DNA of 64,000 bases, taken from CAWINY01 sp963837635. GTDB lineage: Bacteria > Acidobacteriota > Terriglobia > Terriglobales > Acidobacteriaceae. Positions 43,910 through 53,723 of the stretch are shown here, one piece after another. Positions within the stretch are counted from its first letter, which is position 1. Each line of letters begins with the position of its first letter. A model generated the notes under the pieces. That model saw only the letters and a list, made by a program, of their open reading frames with translations, made no database searches and was not told where the DNA came from. The stretch spans positions 496,001-560,000 of the forward strand of contig CAWINY010000003.1 of assembly GCA_963837635.1 (NCBI GenBank), written 5' to 3'. A program made the translations under genes and the position numbers.

Positions 43910-44510
43910 TATCGATCTTTGTCCTTGGAAGAAGGCTCGAACGTGCTCCTAGGGGCATCCGGGCTTGCTGCGAGGATTTGCCGCTAAACAAGTACGCGGG
44001 AAAAACCGGGAAACCTGCTCAGATAAATAGCAACACGGCAGAAGAAACAAGCAGCAAGTCTTGACCCAGGTTCTTCCCGCCCCCCCTGATCGGAGCTCCC
44101 GGCGTGCAGCCGCAAGCCCCACCTCGTTGTGTGCATGTGAGCGGGTTTTCAGGTTTTCCCAGCGTTACGCAATAGGGGACTTTTTTAATGACGGTCGCCC
44201 AACGGGCAGAACCCCTGTGGGTTTCGCTTCCGCGAGATTTTAGGTTCACAAGTCGCTGTGGGCACGGGCATTACGGACTGGAACGAACGTGAGCGGAGTT
44301 TCAACATCGAAGCAACGCAGGCCGGAGCGGGTGCGGATCACAAGCTCTTCGCGGACCGCGCCTGGGGATTTGCTTGTCCCCAGACCTTGCCGGTATGGCG
44401 CCACCAAGGCACGATCCCTAACGCCGCGTTCAAGATCACGTTCAAAGTGCGCAGCCCAGGTACTTAGACCTTTGATCCGCAATGTCCCTCGGTTAAAATC
44501 TTGCTCACCT
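43910..44510. other. 601-bp intergenic region before the ECF sigma gene
   Basis: No convincing gene is seen on either strand; short open frames here lack ribosome sites and protein-like composition. The region must contain the divergent promoters for the Cys-rich protein operon and the sigma-kinase operon. Confidence 0.5.
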
Positions 44511-45077
44511 GTGGGCGACAACCTTTCCGCACTGGTCGCGAATTTCGTGGCCGGCGACCGTTCGTCTCTCGACGAGCTGATGCCGGCGGTTTACACCGAA
44601 TTGCGCCATCTGGCCGGACGTTACATGTCGCGGGAGCGTGCCGCTCACACCCTGCAAACGACCGCCCTGCTGCACGAAGCCTATATCCGGATGGTCGGCC
44701 AGAGGAGCGTCGATTGGCACAACCGCGCGCAATTGCTGGCGATCGCTGCCCGCATGATGCGCCGCGTTCTTCTGGACCACGCCGCCACTCGCCATGCCGT
44801 CAAGCGTGGCGGAGATCTGCTTCGCGTCACCCTCACTGACGATTTTGCGCTGGCCTCTGCCGGTAGTGTTGACCTGATCGATCTGGACCGCGCGCTGCAA
44901 CAGTTGAACGAGATTGACCCCCAACAGGCTGCGGTGGTCGAGTTACGGTTCTTTGGAGGGATGAGCGACGACGAGATTGGCGGAGTGCTGGAGACCTCGC
45001 CCGCGACCGTTCGCCGCCGCTGGGCTTCGGCCCGGCTTTGGCTGGCGCGGCGTTTGGCGGAGACGCCCTACAGTTAA
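44511..45077 (+). CDS. ECF-type RNA polymerase sigma factor
   Basis: The 188-aa protein has sigma region 2 (ELMPAVYTELRHLAGRYMSRER with the -10 helix TLQTTALLHEAYIRM) and region 4 with a helix-turn-helix (MSDDEIGGVLETSPATVRRRWASARLWL). It belongs to the ECF group common in Acidobacteriota and Planctomycetes (Sig-70_ECF-like) that is usually paired with a Ser/Thr kinase, as here. GTG 44511 is chosen to fit the family N-terminus; the longer open frame upstream is Arg/Ser-rich and unlikely. Three bases separate it from the kinase gene. Confidence 0.92.
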   Translation: MGDNLSALVANFVAGDRSSLDELMPAVYTELRHLAGRYMSRERAAHTLQTTALLHEAYIRMVGQRSVDWHNRAQLLAIAARMMRRVLLDHAATRHAVKRGGDLLRVTLTDDFALASAGSVDLIDLDRALQQLNEIDPQQAAVVELRFFGGMSDDEIGGVLETSPATVRRRWASARLWLARRLAETPYS

Positions 45078-45080
45078 TTC

Positions 45081-47552
45081 GTGGATCAGTGGATCAAAAT
45101 CCGGGAAATCCTCGAAGACGCCTTGGACTTGGATGCTTCCGGGCGGTCACGGTTCATTTCCGTGGCCTGCGCCGGAGATGCCGAGTTGCGGCGCGAAGTG
45201 GAACAGTATCTCCGCTACGAGAATGCGGCCGAACACAATCTCTCGATTGAAAAGTGGATTCGGGAGGATCCCGCGCCGCCCGCTGAGGTTTGCGATCCGG
45301 ATCGGGTCGGCGTGTACCGGATCGTGCGCCGGCTCGGCGAAGGCGGCATGGGAATTGTGTACCTGGCGGAGCGCGATGATGCCGAGTACTGCCAGCAGGT
45401 AGCTCTGAAGCTTCTGAAGCCTGGCCCTCCCTCGGCCCAGCTCCTGGGTCTTTTCCGCCGGGAGCGTCAGATTCTCGCTCAGTTGCAACACCCGAATATC
45501 GCGTGCCTGCTGGATGGCGGAACCGCCAACGGAAATGTTTTCTACGTAATGGAGTACATCGAGGGCACTCCGGTAACGGAGTACTGCCAGGAGCGGCGGC
45601 TATCCATTGCCCATCGCCTCAAGCTGTTTTGCCGGATTTGCGAGCCGGTCAGTTATGCGCACCGCAAGTTGATCATCCATCGCGACCTCAAGCCCAGCAA
45701 CATTCTGGTAACCGCCGACGGTATTCCCAAGCTACTCGATTTCGGGCTGGCCAAGGTCTTTCAGGATGCAATGACCGCGAGCCGAGGGGCCACGGTATCG
45801 ATCGGCCCGATGCTGACGCCGGCTTATGCCAGCCCGGAGCAAGTGCGGGGCGAGCCGTTGGGCACGGCGGCCGACGTGTACTCGCTGGGAGTGCTGCTCT
45901 ACGAGATGCTCACCGGCCAGAATCCGCAAGCGAAGGCAGATCAAAGCACGCTGGAAGTGTGCCGAACCATCCTGGATGAGGAACCGAAGCCGCCCAGTCA
46001 TGCCGCTGAAGCCGGACAGCGGGGACTGCTGAGCGGCGACCTGGACAACATCGTGCTGATGGCTCTTCGCAAAGAGCCCGAGCGCCGTTATGACAGCGTC
46101 GATGAGCTTCGCGAGGACCTGGAGCGGTATCTGGGCGGATTCCCGGTGCGAGCCTCGCGCGGCACCGCTGTCTACCGCCTTCGGAAGTACCTGGGCCGCC
46201 ATCGCTGGGGGATCGCGGTTTCCGTTTTGAGCGCCGTGCTGACGGTGGGAGCCGCGGCGACGGTTTGGTGGCAAGGCCGGCAGGCGGAGAAGCGCTTCGA
46301 CGATGTCCAGGGGTTGGCGCATGCGGTCATCTTCGAGCTGCATGATGCGGTTCGCGATCTGCCTGGCTCCACCGCGGCGCGCAAACTGATCGTGGAACGT
46401 GCCTTGGAGTACCTGGGCAAACTCGATGCCACGGGCGCCAAGAAGCGCGAACTGCAATTGGAAATGGCCGCCGCCTATCGCAAAATTGGCGAGGTGCAAG
46501 GGGGGTGGGCTCTCGCTGGCGGCAACCTGGGAGATTCGGCAGGGGCGGCTAAGAGTTACGGGAAGGCGCGCAGCCTTTTGCAAGATATCTTACGTTCCAA
46601 TGCGGAAGATCCCCAGATTCTGAAAGCCCTGGCCGAAGTGGACGAAGGACTCAGCCGGGTAGAACTGAACCTTAACCAGCAAGATCGCGGTCGCGGGCTG
46701 TCGCGCGAGGCCATAGAGATCAGGAAAAAACTGGCGGAAAGAACTCCGCATTCGCCCGACGCTCCTGCGCTGGTTCTTCGGGATCTCGCCGAAGCTTCCT
46801 GGGCTGCCAACGACTGGAATGCCGCCGTGCCGGCGTTCCGGGAAGCACTATCCGCGTACCAGAAGTTGGCGGCTCAAGACCCGGGTAATCCCGCCTATAC
46901 CCGGCAAATCGTTGACTGCCATCGTTTTCTTTGCTACTGCGAGACGCAGCGCAAGCAGTGGAGGGCTGCGCTCGACGAGGCACGAGAGACACTCCGCCTC
47001 GACAGCGCACGGGTGAAAGCTGCTCCCAACGACCGCAATCTGCAAGTCTCCATGGCCTGGGATTGGAACGGTGTCGCGTTAAATCTCCAACTTCTGGATG
47101 ACTGGAATGCCGCCGTGCTGGCGTATAAGCAGGCCATAGCACTAGCGCGCGAGGCTGCCCGCGCCGATCCCGCGGATTCCGATGTTACCTTGCATCAAGC
47201 GGTGTGGCTGGGCGACTTGGCGGAAGCCTATGACCACATCGGCCAGGTTCGAAACGCGGCAGCTTCGTACGGTCAGGCCATCGATCTGTTTGAAGTGCAA
47301 TTTCGCCGCGATTCCGGCAACGCCCTCATCCGGGGACTCTATGCGTATTTTCTGGCAGAATTCGCCGATCTTGAAGCGCGCAAGAACACGCGCCCAGGCT
47401 GGCAAGCAGCGGCGGCAATGTACCAGAAGGCCCAGGAGCTGTTCGCGCCGCTCGGGCCCGGGTTGTCCCTCGATGAAAACGATATGGTAACGAAGGCCGA
47501 CTTGCCCCGCCGTTTGGCAGTGTGCGAAAGCCATCTGGCTAAGACACGCTAA
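45081..47552 (+). CDS. Membrane Ser/Thr protein kinase with C-terminal TPR-like repeats
   Basis: The 823-aa protein has an N-terminal region (1-75), a Hanks-type kinase domain with Gly-loop LGEGGMGIVY, Lys110, HRDLKPSN (Asp202) and DFG (220-222), and APE-like YASPEQ. A single membrane helix lies near residues 375-395, and an extracytoplasmic region of repeated TPR-like helices follows. The catalytic set is complete. It is translated from GTG 45081, three bases after the ECF sigma gene. Phosphorylation of the sigma factor is a common model for such pairs and is inferred here. Confidence 0.93.
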   Translation: MDQWIKIREILEDALDLDASGRSRFISVACAGDAELRREVEQYLRYENAAEHNLSIEKWIREDPAPPAEVCDPDRVGVYRIVRRLGEGGMGIVYLAERDDAEYCQQVALKLLKPGPPSAQLLGLFRRERQILAQLQHPNIACLLDGGTANGNVFYVMEYIEGTPVTEYCQERRLSIAHRLKLFCRICEPVSYAHRKLIIHRDLKPSNILVTADGIPKLLDFGLAKVFQDAMTASRGATVSIGPMLTPAYASPEQVRGEPLGTAADVYSLGVLLYEMLTGQNPQAKADQSTLEVCRTILDEEPKPPSHAAEAGQRGLLSGDLDNIVLMALRKEPERRYDSVDELREDLERYLGGFPVRASRGTAVYRLRKYLGRHRWGIAVSVLSAVLTVGAAATVWWQGRQAEKRFDDVQGLAHAVIFELHDAVRDLPGSTAARKLIVERALEYLGKLDATGAKKRELQLEMAAAYRKIGEVQGGWALAGGNLGDSAGAAKSYGKARSLLQDILRSNAEDPQILKALAEVDEGLSRVELNLNQQDRGRGLSREAIEIRKKLAERTPHSPDAPALVLRDLAEASWAANDWNAAVPAFREALSAYQKLAAQDPGNPAYTRQIVDCHRFLCYCETQRKQWRAALDEARETLRLDSARVKAAPNDRNLQVSMAWDWNGVALNLQLLDDWNAAVLAYKQAIALAREAARADPADSDVTLHQAVWLGDLAEAYDHIGQVRNAAASYGQAIDLFEVQFRRDSGNALIRGLYAYFLAEFADLEARKNTRPGWQAAAAMYQKAQELFAPLGPGLSLDENDMVTKADLPRRLAVCESHLAKTR

Positions 47553-47699
47553 GTCGTATGGTGACCGGAACGCGGTCGCGGTTCCTAACGCAGTCTGTTC
47601 GATTGTAGCGAAGTTTTGTGAACGTCCACCATACAACCCTAAGCAACAAACCTCCTCAATCAACTCACACTCAGCAGAATCGAAATCCCCAACGAAGAA

Positions 47700-47722
47700 G
47701 AGGGCGACCGGATATCGCCCTC
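47700..47722. other. Hairpin downstream of the kinase gene
   Basis: GAGGGCGA and TCGCCCTC form an 8-bp perfect stem with a 7-nt loop, 148 bp after the kinase stop and before the IS5 element. No T-run follows; it may be a weak terminator. Confidence 0.4.
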
Positions 47723-47785
47723 GCAGAGCCGCAACGTCAGATACGTGAAAGATCGTTGTCCAGTCGATTGGTCGCTTTCTTCTAA

Positions 47786-48954
47786 GGAAGCTCTGAACAA
47801 CCAGGGCTTTTGAACCAGCGTGAGCTGGAGGGCAGATTCAGCCGCCTTTTGGATCGGTTTTCAGGTGAGGGTTTTGCGTTTGCTGTGCCCGAATGCGCCG
47901 TGCTGCGCCCCGAGCAACACTACGCCGTCGTTGGGCACAGCAGTCTCTTGCGAACCATGAACAGATTCACCAGGGCGAAGGCGGTGAACAGCCGATTGGC
48001 ATTCTTCGCCATGCCTCGGTAGCGTACCTTCACGAATCCGAATTTTAACTTCAGCACGCCAAATACATGCTCGACTTTCGAGCGCACCCGCGACTTCGTC
48101 CGGTTCTTGGCCCGCTCCACTTGGTCAATCCGGTTTTTGTAGCGATAGCGCTTGTTGGTGCAGTCCTTGGCACGCGGCGAGCATTCGTGAATTACCTCGC
48201 GCTGCCCGCGATAGGCTTGGTCGCCCCAGACGTGGGTCTCATCGCCATGCAACAGCTCTGGCAATACCGTCGAGTCGGACACGTTGGCCGCCGTGGCTAC
48301 TGCGCTATGCACCAGCTTTGTCTTGCTGTCCACGCCCACATGCGCCTTCATCCCGAAATACCACTGCTTGCCTTTCCGGGTCTGGTGCATCTCCGGGTCG
48401 CGCTTCTGTTGCTGGTTCTTCGTCGAACTCGGGGCGTGAATGATGGTCGCGTCCACAATAGTACCCGTCGAAATGCGCACACCGCGCTGCTGCAAGTACA
48501 GGTTCACGGTCTCCAGAATCTCGCCCCCCAGTCGATGCTCTTCCAGCAAGTGGCGGAACTTGCACACCGTGGTCTCATCCGGCACCGGCTCGCTCCCCAA
48601 GTCGATTCCGGCAAACTGTCGTAGCACGGGCGAATCGTACAACGCCTCTTCCACCGCCGGGTCCGACAGGTTGAACCAGTGTTGGAGGAAGTAGATGCGC
48701 AGCATGCGCTCCAGTCCGACGGGACGACGCCCATTACCAGCCTTCGGATAATGAGGCTCGATCAGAGCGCAGAGTTCGCGCCACGGCACGACCTGCTCCA
48801 TCTCTTCAAGAAACATCGCACGCCGCGTCTTCTTTGTGTACCGCTCGAACCCAGTCGTCATCGCCAGTGTCTGCTGCCTCATCTGCTTTCAGAGTCTCTG
48901 GACTCAATCTACACATTGGCCCTGTGGAAAGCAGAGAACTTAATCAGAGATTCC
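47786..48954. mobile_element. Complete IS5-family insertion sequence
   Basis: The ends GGAAGCTCTGAACAA (47786-47800) and, inverted, TTAATCAGAGATTCC (48940-48954) match at 12 of 15 positions. They are flanked by identical CTAA (47782-47785 and 48955-48958), the usual 4-bp target duplication of this family. One intact transposase gene lies inside. Confidence 0.9.
47920..48882 (-). CDS. IS5 family transposase
   Basis: The 320-aa DDE transposase has an N-terminal IS5 domain (RRPVGLERMLRIYFLQHWFN), then catalytic D in GTIVDATIIHAPSS, D in HVWGDQAYRGQ and E in VRSKVEHVFGVLKLKFG. The frame is intact. It lies wholly inside the element 47786-48954. Confidence 0.95.
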   Translation of the reverse strand: MRQQTLAMTTGFERYTKKTRRAMFLEEMEQVVPWRELCALIEPHYPKAGNGRRPVGLERMLRIYFLQHWFNLSDPAVEEALYDSPVLRQFAGIDLGSEPVPDETTVCKFRHLLEEHRLGGEILETVNLYLQQRGVRISTGTIVDATIIHAPSSTKNQQQKRDPEMHQTRKGKQWYFGMKAHVGVDSKTKLVHSAVATAANVSDSTVLPELLHGDETHVWGDQAYRGQREVIHECSPRAKDCTNKRYRYKNRIDQVERAKNRTKSRVRSKVEHVFGVLKLKFGFVKVRYRGMAKNANRLFTAFALVNLFMVRKRLLCPTTA

Positions 48955-49193
48955 CTAAAGATAATCGAAGAACCTGCCGATATAGGACCCGGTCCCCGGC
49001 TGTCTCGGCATGCAGTAATCGGCCCCGTAGTGTGATTCTCCGTAAGGACCAGGCCCCTAACTTGTGCATTTCACCTTCGGCCCCGTTTGAATTCGCTGCG
49101 TTCAACGGCGAGGTGTGGAGCTTCTGTGACGCGCGACGCGGCCATTCGGAACCAAGAATTAACTTTGAAGTCACCTTATCGAGGAGAAAAGAA

Positions 49194-49364
49194 ATGCTCG
49201 AACTGCTGAAGAAACTGCACAACGATGAAGAAGGCCAGGACCTCATCGAGTACGCCCTGTTGGCTGGCGTGCTCGTTGCCGGCTTAACTGCTGCCTCAAG
49301 CACGTGGGTCGCATCCATTCGTACGAAACTCAATAACATTGTTAGCGCGATACCAAACAATTAG
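49194..49364 (+). CDS. flp: Flp/Fap-type pilin
   Basis: The 56-aa pre-pilin has a short charged leader, a cleavage site EEG|QDLIEYALLAG with the Flp EY pair, and a hydrophobic helix (LLAGVLVAGLTAASS). It is the major subunit of the Tad pilus encoded downstream and would be processed by the prepilin peptidase at 49451. GAGGAG precedes ATG 49194. It has its own gap upstream, starting about 240 bp after the IS5 element. Confidence 0.92.
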   Translation: MLELLKKLHNDEEGQDLIEYALLAGVLVAGLTAASSTWVASIRTKLNNIVSAIPNN

Positions 49365-49450
49365 TGCCTACTGCACATTAACAGGGGCGACGGGACGCTC
49401 GGGTATCCAACGTACCATGCACCCAGGCAGAGTCAACATCGTCGATTGTC

Positions 49451-49990
49451 ATGACGTTTTATTCCCAATACGCGATCGCCGCGCTCGCTGCTGTCGTGGC
49501 CCTCACGGCGGGCGTGTTCGATGCTCGTGAACACCGCATTCCCAACCGGCTTACCTATCCGGCGATGGTTATGGGTGTCGCGGCTCAGGAGGCGCTATAC
49601 GGCTGGCATGGACTGCTGTCCTCGCTCGCCGGCGGCTTGATCGCCGGGTGCATTTTGCTCCTCTTCTTTATGGTGCGGGCAATGGGCGCGGGCGACGTGA
49701 AGCTGGCGGCGGCGCTGGGCTTGATCGTCGGAGTGCACTCTTCCTTGCAATTGCTGACTGCCACGGCACTGGCAGGCGGGGTACTGGCGCTGATTTTTAT
49801 GTTGGGATATGGCCGCGCCGGAGAGACCCTGCGTAACACCGTATCCATTATGCAACACCACGCCGCCTGTGGTTTGCAGGCCCATCCCACGGTAAACCTG
49901 GACAACCCCGAGGCCGTCCGCATGCCCTATGGTCTGGCATTTGCGGCGGGCACCCTGTACTGGGCGGCTTCGACGTTGTTCTGGAGGTGA
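49451..49990 (+). CDS. cpaA: Tad prepilin peptidase (A24 family, CpaA/TadV)
   Basis: The 179-aa membrane protein has the two catalytic aspartates of type IV prepilin peptidases, in FDAREHRIPNRLT and GAGDVKLAAALG, and about six membrane helices. It would cleave the Flp leader at the inner membrane. Its stop is followed directly by the cpaB gene. Confidence 0.93.
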   Translation: MTFYSQYAIAALAAVVALTAGVFDAREHRIPNRLTYPAMVMGVAAQEALYGWHGLLSSLAGGLIAGCILLLFFMVRAMGAGDVKLAAALGLIVGVHSSLQLLTATALAGGVLALIFMLGYGRAGETLRNTVSIMQHHAACGLQAHPTVNLDNPEAVRMPYGLAFAAGTLYWAASTLFWR

Positions 49991-49993
49991 TTT

Positions 49994-50806
49994 ACGGATC
50001 CCCAACGCTTAGGTTTCGCCTTAACCATCGCGCTGGTTGTTTCGCTGGCAATCACGTCGCTCTTCTATCTGCGTCTTCGCCGCCATGAGGCGGCCAACCG
50101 CCCGAAGACGCACCAGATTGTCGGTGCCGCCAGCAAACTGGACGCCGCCACGCCGCTGACTGCGCAGAACCTCGTCATGATCGACTGGCCGGACAACCTG
50201 CCCATCGAGGGCGCGATCACCAAGCCGGAAGACGCCGTCGGCCATGTGCTGATGTATCCCCTGGGAGCGCATGAACCCATACGCCAGCGCGATCTGGCGG
50301 GGGCGAATTCCGGCATGGGCCTGAGCGCCAAGATTCCCGACGGCATGCGCGCCACTGCGGTCCAGACCAATGAGGTGAACAACCTCGCCGGCTTTCTCTT
50401 CCCCGGCTGCAAGGTGGACGTGCTGGGCACCTTCCACGCGGGCACGGACAATAACACCATGACGCGCACCATCTTGCAGGATGTGCAGGTGCTCTCGACC
50501 GGGACCAAAATGGAACCTGATCCGCAAGGCAAGCCGGACAATGTTGCGATAGTAACCCTGCTGACCACCCCGGAGCAGTCGGAAAAGCTGGTTTTGGCCG
50601 AAAACCAAGGTTCGATTCACTTCGTCCTGCGCAACGGCGGCGATAGGGCCACGGGGGATACGGCGGCTATCGATCTGGCGGAACTCTCGGGTCTGCCCAA
50701 GACGACGACGCCCACGCCGGGCAGACATGAGATTGCCCAGAAGGTGGCAGAGAGCTATACGGTGGAAACCATCGCCGGCGACAAGACGTCGGTAGACAAG
50801 TTCTAA
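49994..50806 (+). CDS. cpaB: Tad pilus assembly protein CpaB/RcpC (possible ACG start)
   Basis: The product from 49994 is about 270 aa: a membrane anchor (LGFALTIALVVSLAITSLFY), then SAF/CpaB domains with ASKLDAATPLTAQNL and DGMRATAVQTNEVNNLAGFLFPGCKVDVLGTF. The frame opens only at 49991, right after the peptidase TGA, and has no ATG, GTG or TTG before ATG 50171, which would remove the anchor and the first SAF strand. GGAGG at 49983-49987 is ideally spaced for the codon ACG at 49994, where ATG would give MDPQRLG. CpaB stabilises the secretin complex in the periplasm. Confidence 0.8.
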   Translation, partial: TDPQRLGFALTIALVVSLAITSLFYLRLRRHEAANRPKTHQIVGAASKLDAATPLTAQNLVMIDWPDNLPIEGAITKPEDAVGHVLMYPLGAHEPIRQRDLAGANSGMGLSAKIPDGMRATAVQTNEVNNLAGFLFPGCKVDVLGTFHAGTDNNTMTRTILQDVQVLSTGTKMEPDPQGKPDNVAIVTLLTTPEQSEKLVLAENQGSIHFVLRNGGDRATGDTAAIDLAELSGLPKTTTPTPGRHEIAQKVAESYTVETIAGDKTSVDKF

Positions 50807-50849
50807 GGACTTATCAGTAACCGGAAATATTTCTTGCTGGGGGCAGTTT

Positions 50850-52268
50850 TTGCGCACGTATATATGTAATTCGATAACTTGGCTTGCCGCGCTAACGGCG
50901 GCCGCGATCCTTCTCAGCTCAGGGACCGCAGCCGCGCACGAAGCGGATGCCCAAAGTTCGCCGACTACGCCAGCCGGGACGGCGCAAGAAGCGGCCGCCG
51001 CCAGCGAGACGATCCACATCCTGGCAGGCCATTCGGTGGTGATCCGGACGGAAGCGCGCCTGAAGCGCGTGGTGGTTGGTAAACCTGCGGCCATTGAAAC
51101 CGTCACGACCACGCCCAACGAGATTGTGGTGACGGCTAAAGAGGCCGGCAGCAGCAGCTTGGTCCTGGTTGAAGAAACCGGCGAGACACGCATCATCGAG
51201 GTGTTCGCCGACCTCGACGTGGGTGCGCTGCGCGAGGCCATCCGGACAAGCTTTCCGGACGAAGCCATTCAGGCCGAAGCGCAGGAAGGCAAGGTGGTGC
51301 TGACCGGCACCGCCTCCACGCCCGGCGTGGCCGAGCAGATTGGCAAGATGGCGGCGCCGTTTTCCAAGGAGATCGTGAACTCCCTGAAAGTGGCCCCGCC
51401 GGAACGGCAGAAGCAGGTGATGTTGAAGGTCCGTTTCGCCGAAGTGGACCGTATCAAGCTGGCGCAATTTGGCATCAACCTGCTGAGCACCGGCGCCACC
51501 AACACCATCGGCACGACGGGCACGCAGCAGTTTTCCCCGATCGGCCTGGGCACTGAAAGTCTGCTCACCAGCACCATCGGCGCGCCGCTGCACGGAGTCA
51601 CCACCCAGAACACTATCACCGACCTGATGAATATCTTTGTTTTCCGGCCGGATCTCAACCTGGGCGCCACCATCCGCGACCTGCAAGAACATCAGGTGCT
51701 GGAGATTCTGGCCGAGCCGAACCTGATGGCGCTCAGTGGAGAAACGGCCAAGTTTCTGGCTGGCGGCGAGTTCCCCTACCCGCTGGTGACGAATGCCGGC
51801 GCGCTCAGCACGGTCAGCATCGTGTTTAAACCTTATGGCATAAAGCTGGATTTCACCGGCACCATCGAAAACGACAACACGATCCAGTTGAAGGTGGCGC
51901 CGGAGGTCAGTTCGCTGGACTACAGCAATACGGTTACCATCTCCGGCTTCGTGCTGCCCTCGATTTCGACCCGTCGGGCCGAGACCTTGGTGGAATTAAG
52001 AGACGGGCAGAGCTTCGGGATTGCCGGCCTCCTCGACGAGCGGGTAACGAACCAGTTGAGCAAGGTGCCAGGCATTGGCGATATTCCCATCCTGGGGCAG
52101 TTATTCCGGTCGAAGTCAATCAACAAGAGCAACAACGAATTGCTGGTGTTGGTAACGCCGACCATCGTCGATCCGATCGCGGAGCCGCCCGCGCCGCCGG
52201 AACCGCTGCAGATACCGGTCAAGCCGCTGGCGCCAGCGGAATTCGATAAGAAGCTGCCGAAGAACTGA
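50850..52268 (+). CDS. cpaC: Tad secretin RcpA/CpaC
   Basis: The 472-aa protein has a signal sequence (LAALTAAAILLSSGTAAA), an N-terminal pilus-secretin domain (HILAGHSVVIRTEARLKRVVVG), a BON-like part and the secretin domain with VLEILAEPNLMALSGETAKFLAGGEFPYP and VPGIGDIPILGQLFRS. It forms the outer-membrane pore for the Flp pilus. It starts at TTG 50850 with GGGGG upstream. Confidence 0.93.
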   Translation: MRTYICNSITWLAALTAAAILLSSGTAAAHEADAQSSPTTPAGTAQEAAAASETIHILAGHSVVIRTEARLKRVVVGKPAAIETVTTTPNEIVVTAKEAGSSSLVLVEETGETRIIEVFADLDVGALREAIRTSFPDEAIQAEAQEGKVVLTGTASTPGVAEQIGKMAAPFSKEIVNSLKVAPPERQKQVMLKVRFAEVDRIKLAQFGINLLSTGATNTIGTTGTQQFSPIGLGTESLLTSTIGAPLHGVTTQNTITDLMNIFVFRPDLNLGATIRDLQEHQVLEILAEPNLMALSGETAKFLAGGEFPYPLVTNAGALSTVSIVFKPYGIKLDFTGTIENDNTIQLKVAPEVSSLDYSNTVTISGFVLPSISTRRAETLVELRDGQSFGIAGLLDERVTNQLSKVPGIGDIPILGQLFRSKSINKSNNELLVLVTPTIVDPIAEPPAPPEPLQIPVKPLAPAEFDKKLPKN

Positions 52269-52350
52269 GGAACTTTCTTACGTAATTTTTCATGGAAAGC
52301 GGCGCAGGCGGGAATCCTGAGCAAGCCGCGAATGCACGAGAGAGGTGATC

Positions 52351-53592
52351 ATGGAGAGCAGCGCGGTTGGAGCGGGCCCGCGAATCGCGGTCATGGCGAT
52401 CTGCCTGGAACGGCAGACTTACGATGTGCTGTCGTCGTCTGTCACGGGGATTCCGGGGGCGGTGGTGGTGGGGAACCTTGATCGCTACTACGGTGCCGAA
52501 CGAGATGTGGTTCGGATGCTGGATGGGGCACAGACCCGGATCTGCGTCATCGACTTCGACCAGGACATGGAGGAGGCGATCCGGGTGGCGGAGCGACTGC
52601 GCGCCGAACCAGGTGAACTGGCCGTATTTGCGCTTTCCGCCTCTCCCGACGCCGATCGCATCATCGCCAGCATGCGGGCTGGCTGCTCGGAATACCTGCT
52701 CAAACCGCTGCAGGGCGAACGGATCCGGGAAAGCATTGCGCGGGTGGAAGGCCAGTGCAAAGAAAAGTTGCGCTCGCAGACCCGCGGTAAGGTGATCACC
52801 GTGCTGGGAGCGAAAGGCGGCACCGGCGTCACCTCGCTGGCCTTGCATTTGGCTTTGCATTTGGCCGAAAGCGGCAAGTGCATCCTGGTGGACCAGCATC
52901 CGGCGTTGGGGGACGCTTCCCTTTACCTCGGCTTGGGCCGGCACCAGTACAGCTTTTACGAGTTGGCCAGCAACACCGAACGCCTCGACCAGGAATTGTT
53001 GCGCGGGTTCCTGCTCCAGCATGAATGCGGCCTGCAGGTGCTGGATTCTCCGGAGGCGGTGGATTCCTTGCACTACGTACCGCCCAGTTCGATCGAACAA
53101 ACCATAGCCTTTCTGGCGGACAGCTATCCGTTCGTGGTGGTCGATTGTCCTCCGGGCTTGACGGAGTCCGCGCTCGCGACCGTGGCGCAATCGGATCAGG
53201 TCGCCATCGTGATTACCGCCGAACTGCCTGCCCTGCGCAACGCGGTCCGCTACCTCGATCACCTCAACAGCTTGGGGTATCCCGAGGACAGCATACGCAT
53301 TGTCCTGAATCGCCATGCCAAGAGAAGCTCGCTCACCGACGACCAGATCGAGAAGGCGCTGCGCCGGCCGGTGGCGGTCAGGATTCCGAACAGCTACAAC
53401 GAAGTGATCAGCTCGATTAACGCCGGCACCCCCGTGATGCCGGGTCAGAAATCGGAGTTCGGCGGCGCCATCGCCGCATGGGCTCAGCAGTTAACCGGAA
53501 AAACGGCGGAGAAGAGCAAAGCCGCAGCCGAAGCACGAGGTGGATCGTTTAGCCCGATGGGAGTCCTGAAGACCTTATTGTCAGGAATCTGA
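52351..53592 (+). CDS. tadZ: Tad pilus localisation ATPase TadZ/CpaE
   Basis: The 413-aa protein has an atypical receiver-like N-terminal domain (about 10-125; VIDFDQD, LKPLQ) and a ParA/MinD-type ATPase domain with deviant Walker A GAKGGTGVTS and switch VVVDCPPG. TadZ marks the cell site where the Tad machine assembles. ATG 52351 follows GAGAGGTG; GTG 52345 is an alternative. Confidence 0.9.
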   Translation: MESSAVGAGPRIAVMAICLERQTYDVLSSSVTGIPGAVVVGNLDRYYGAERDVVRMLDGAQTRICVIDFDQDMEEAIRVAERLRAEPGELAVFALSASPDADRIIASMRAGCSEYLLKPLQGERIRESIARVEGQCKEKLRSQTRGKVITVLGAKGGTGVTSLALHLALHLAESGKCILVDQHPALGDASLYLGLGRHQYSFYELASNTERLDQELLRGFLLQHECGLQVLDSPEAVDSLHYVPPSSIEQTIAFLADSYPFVVVDCPPGLTESALATVAQSDQVAIVITAELPALRNAVRYLDHLNSLGYPEDSIRIVLNRHAKRSSLTDDQIEKALRRPVAVRIPNSYNEVISSINAGTPVMPGQKSEFGGAIAAWAQQLTGKTAEKSKAAAEARGGSFSPMGVLKTLLSGI

Positions 53593-53723
53593 GGGGTAGT
53601 CCTGCCGTTGCTTGGGAACAATCATGGGTGCTCCCATCGCGGATAGGTTGCGGACCTCAGAAACGATTTTGTTTTGCGATCTTTGCTGTTTCGTGGTGAT
53701 TCGGGCGAGAGAGGCTTTTCGTC

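Noticed and set aside
44019..44249. A 76-codon minus-strand frame in the gap before the ECF sigma gene
   Set aside because: No ribosome site, no family and odd composition; treated as non-coding.
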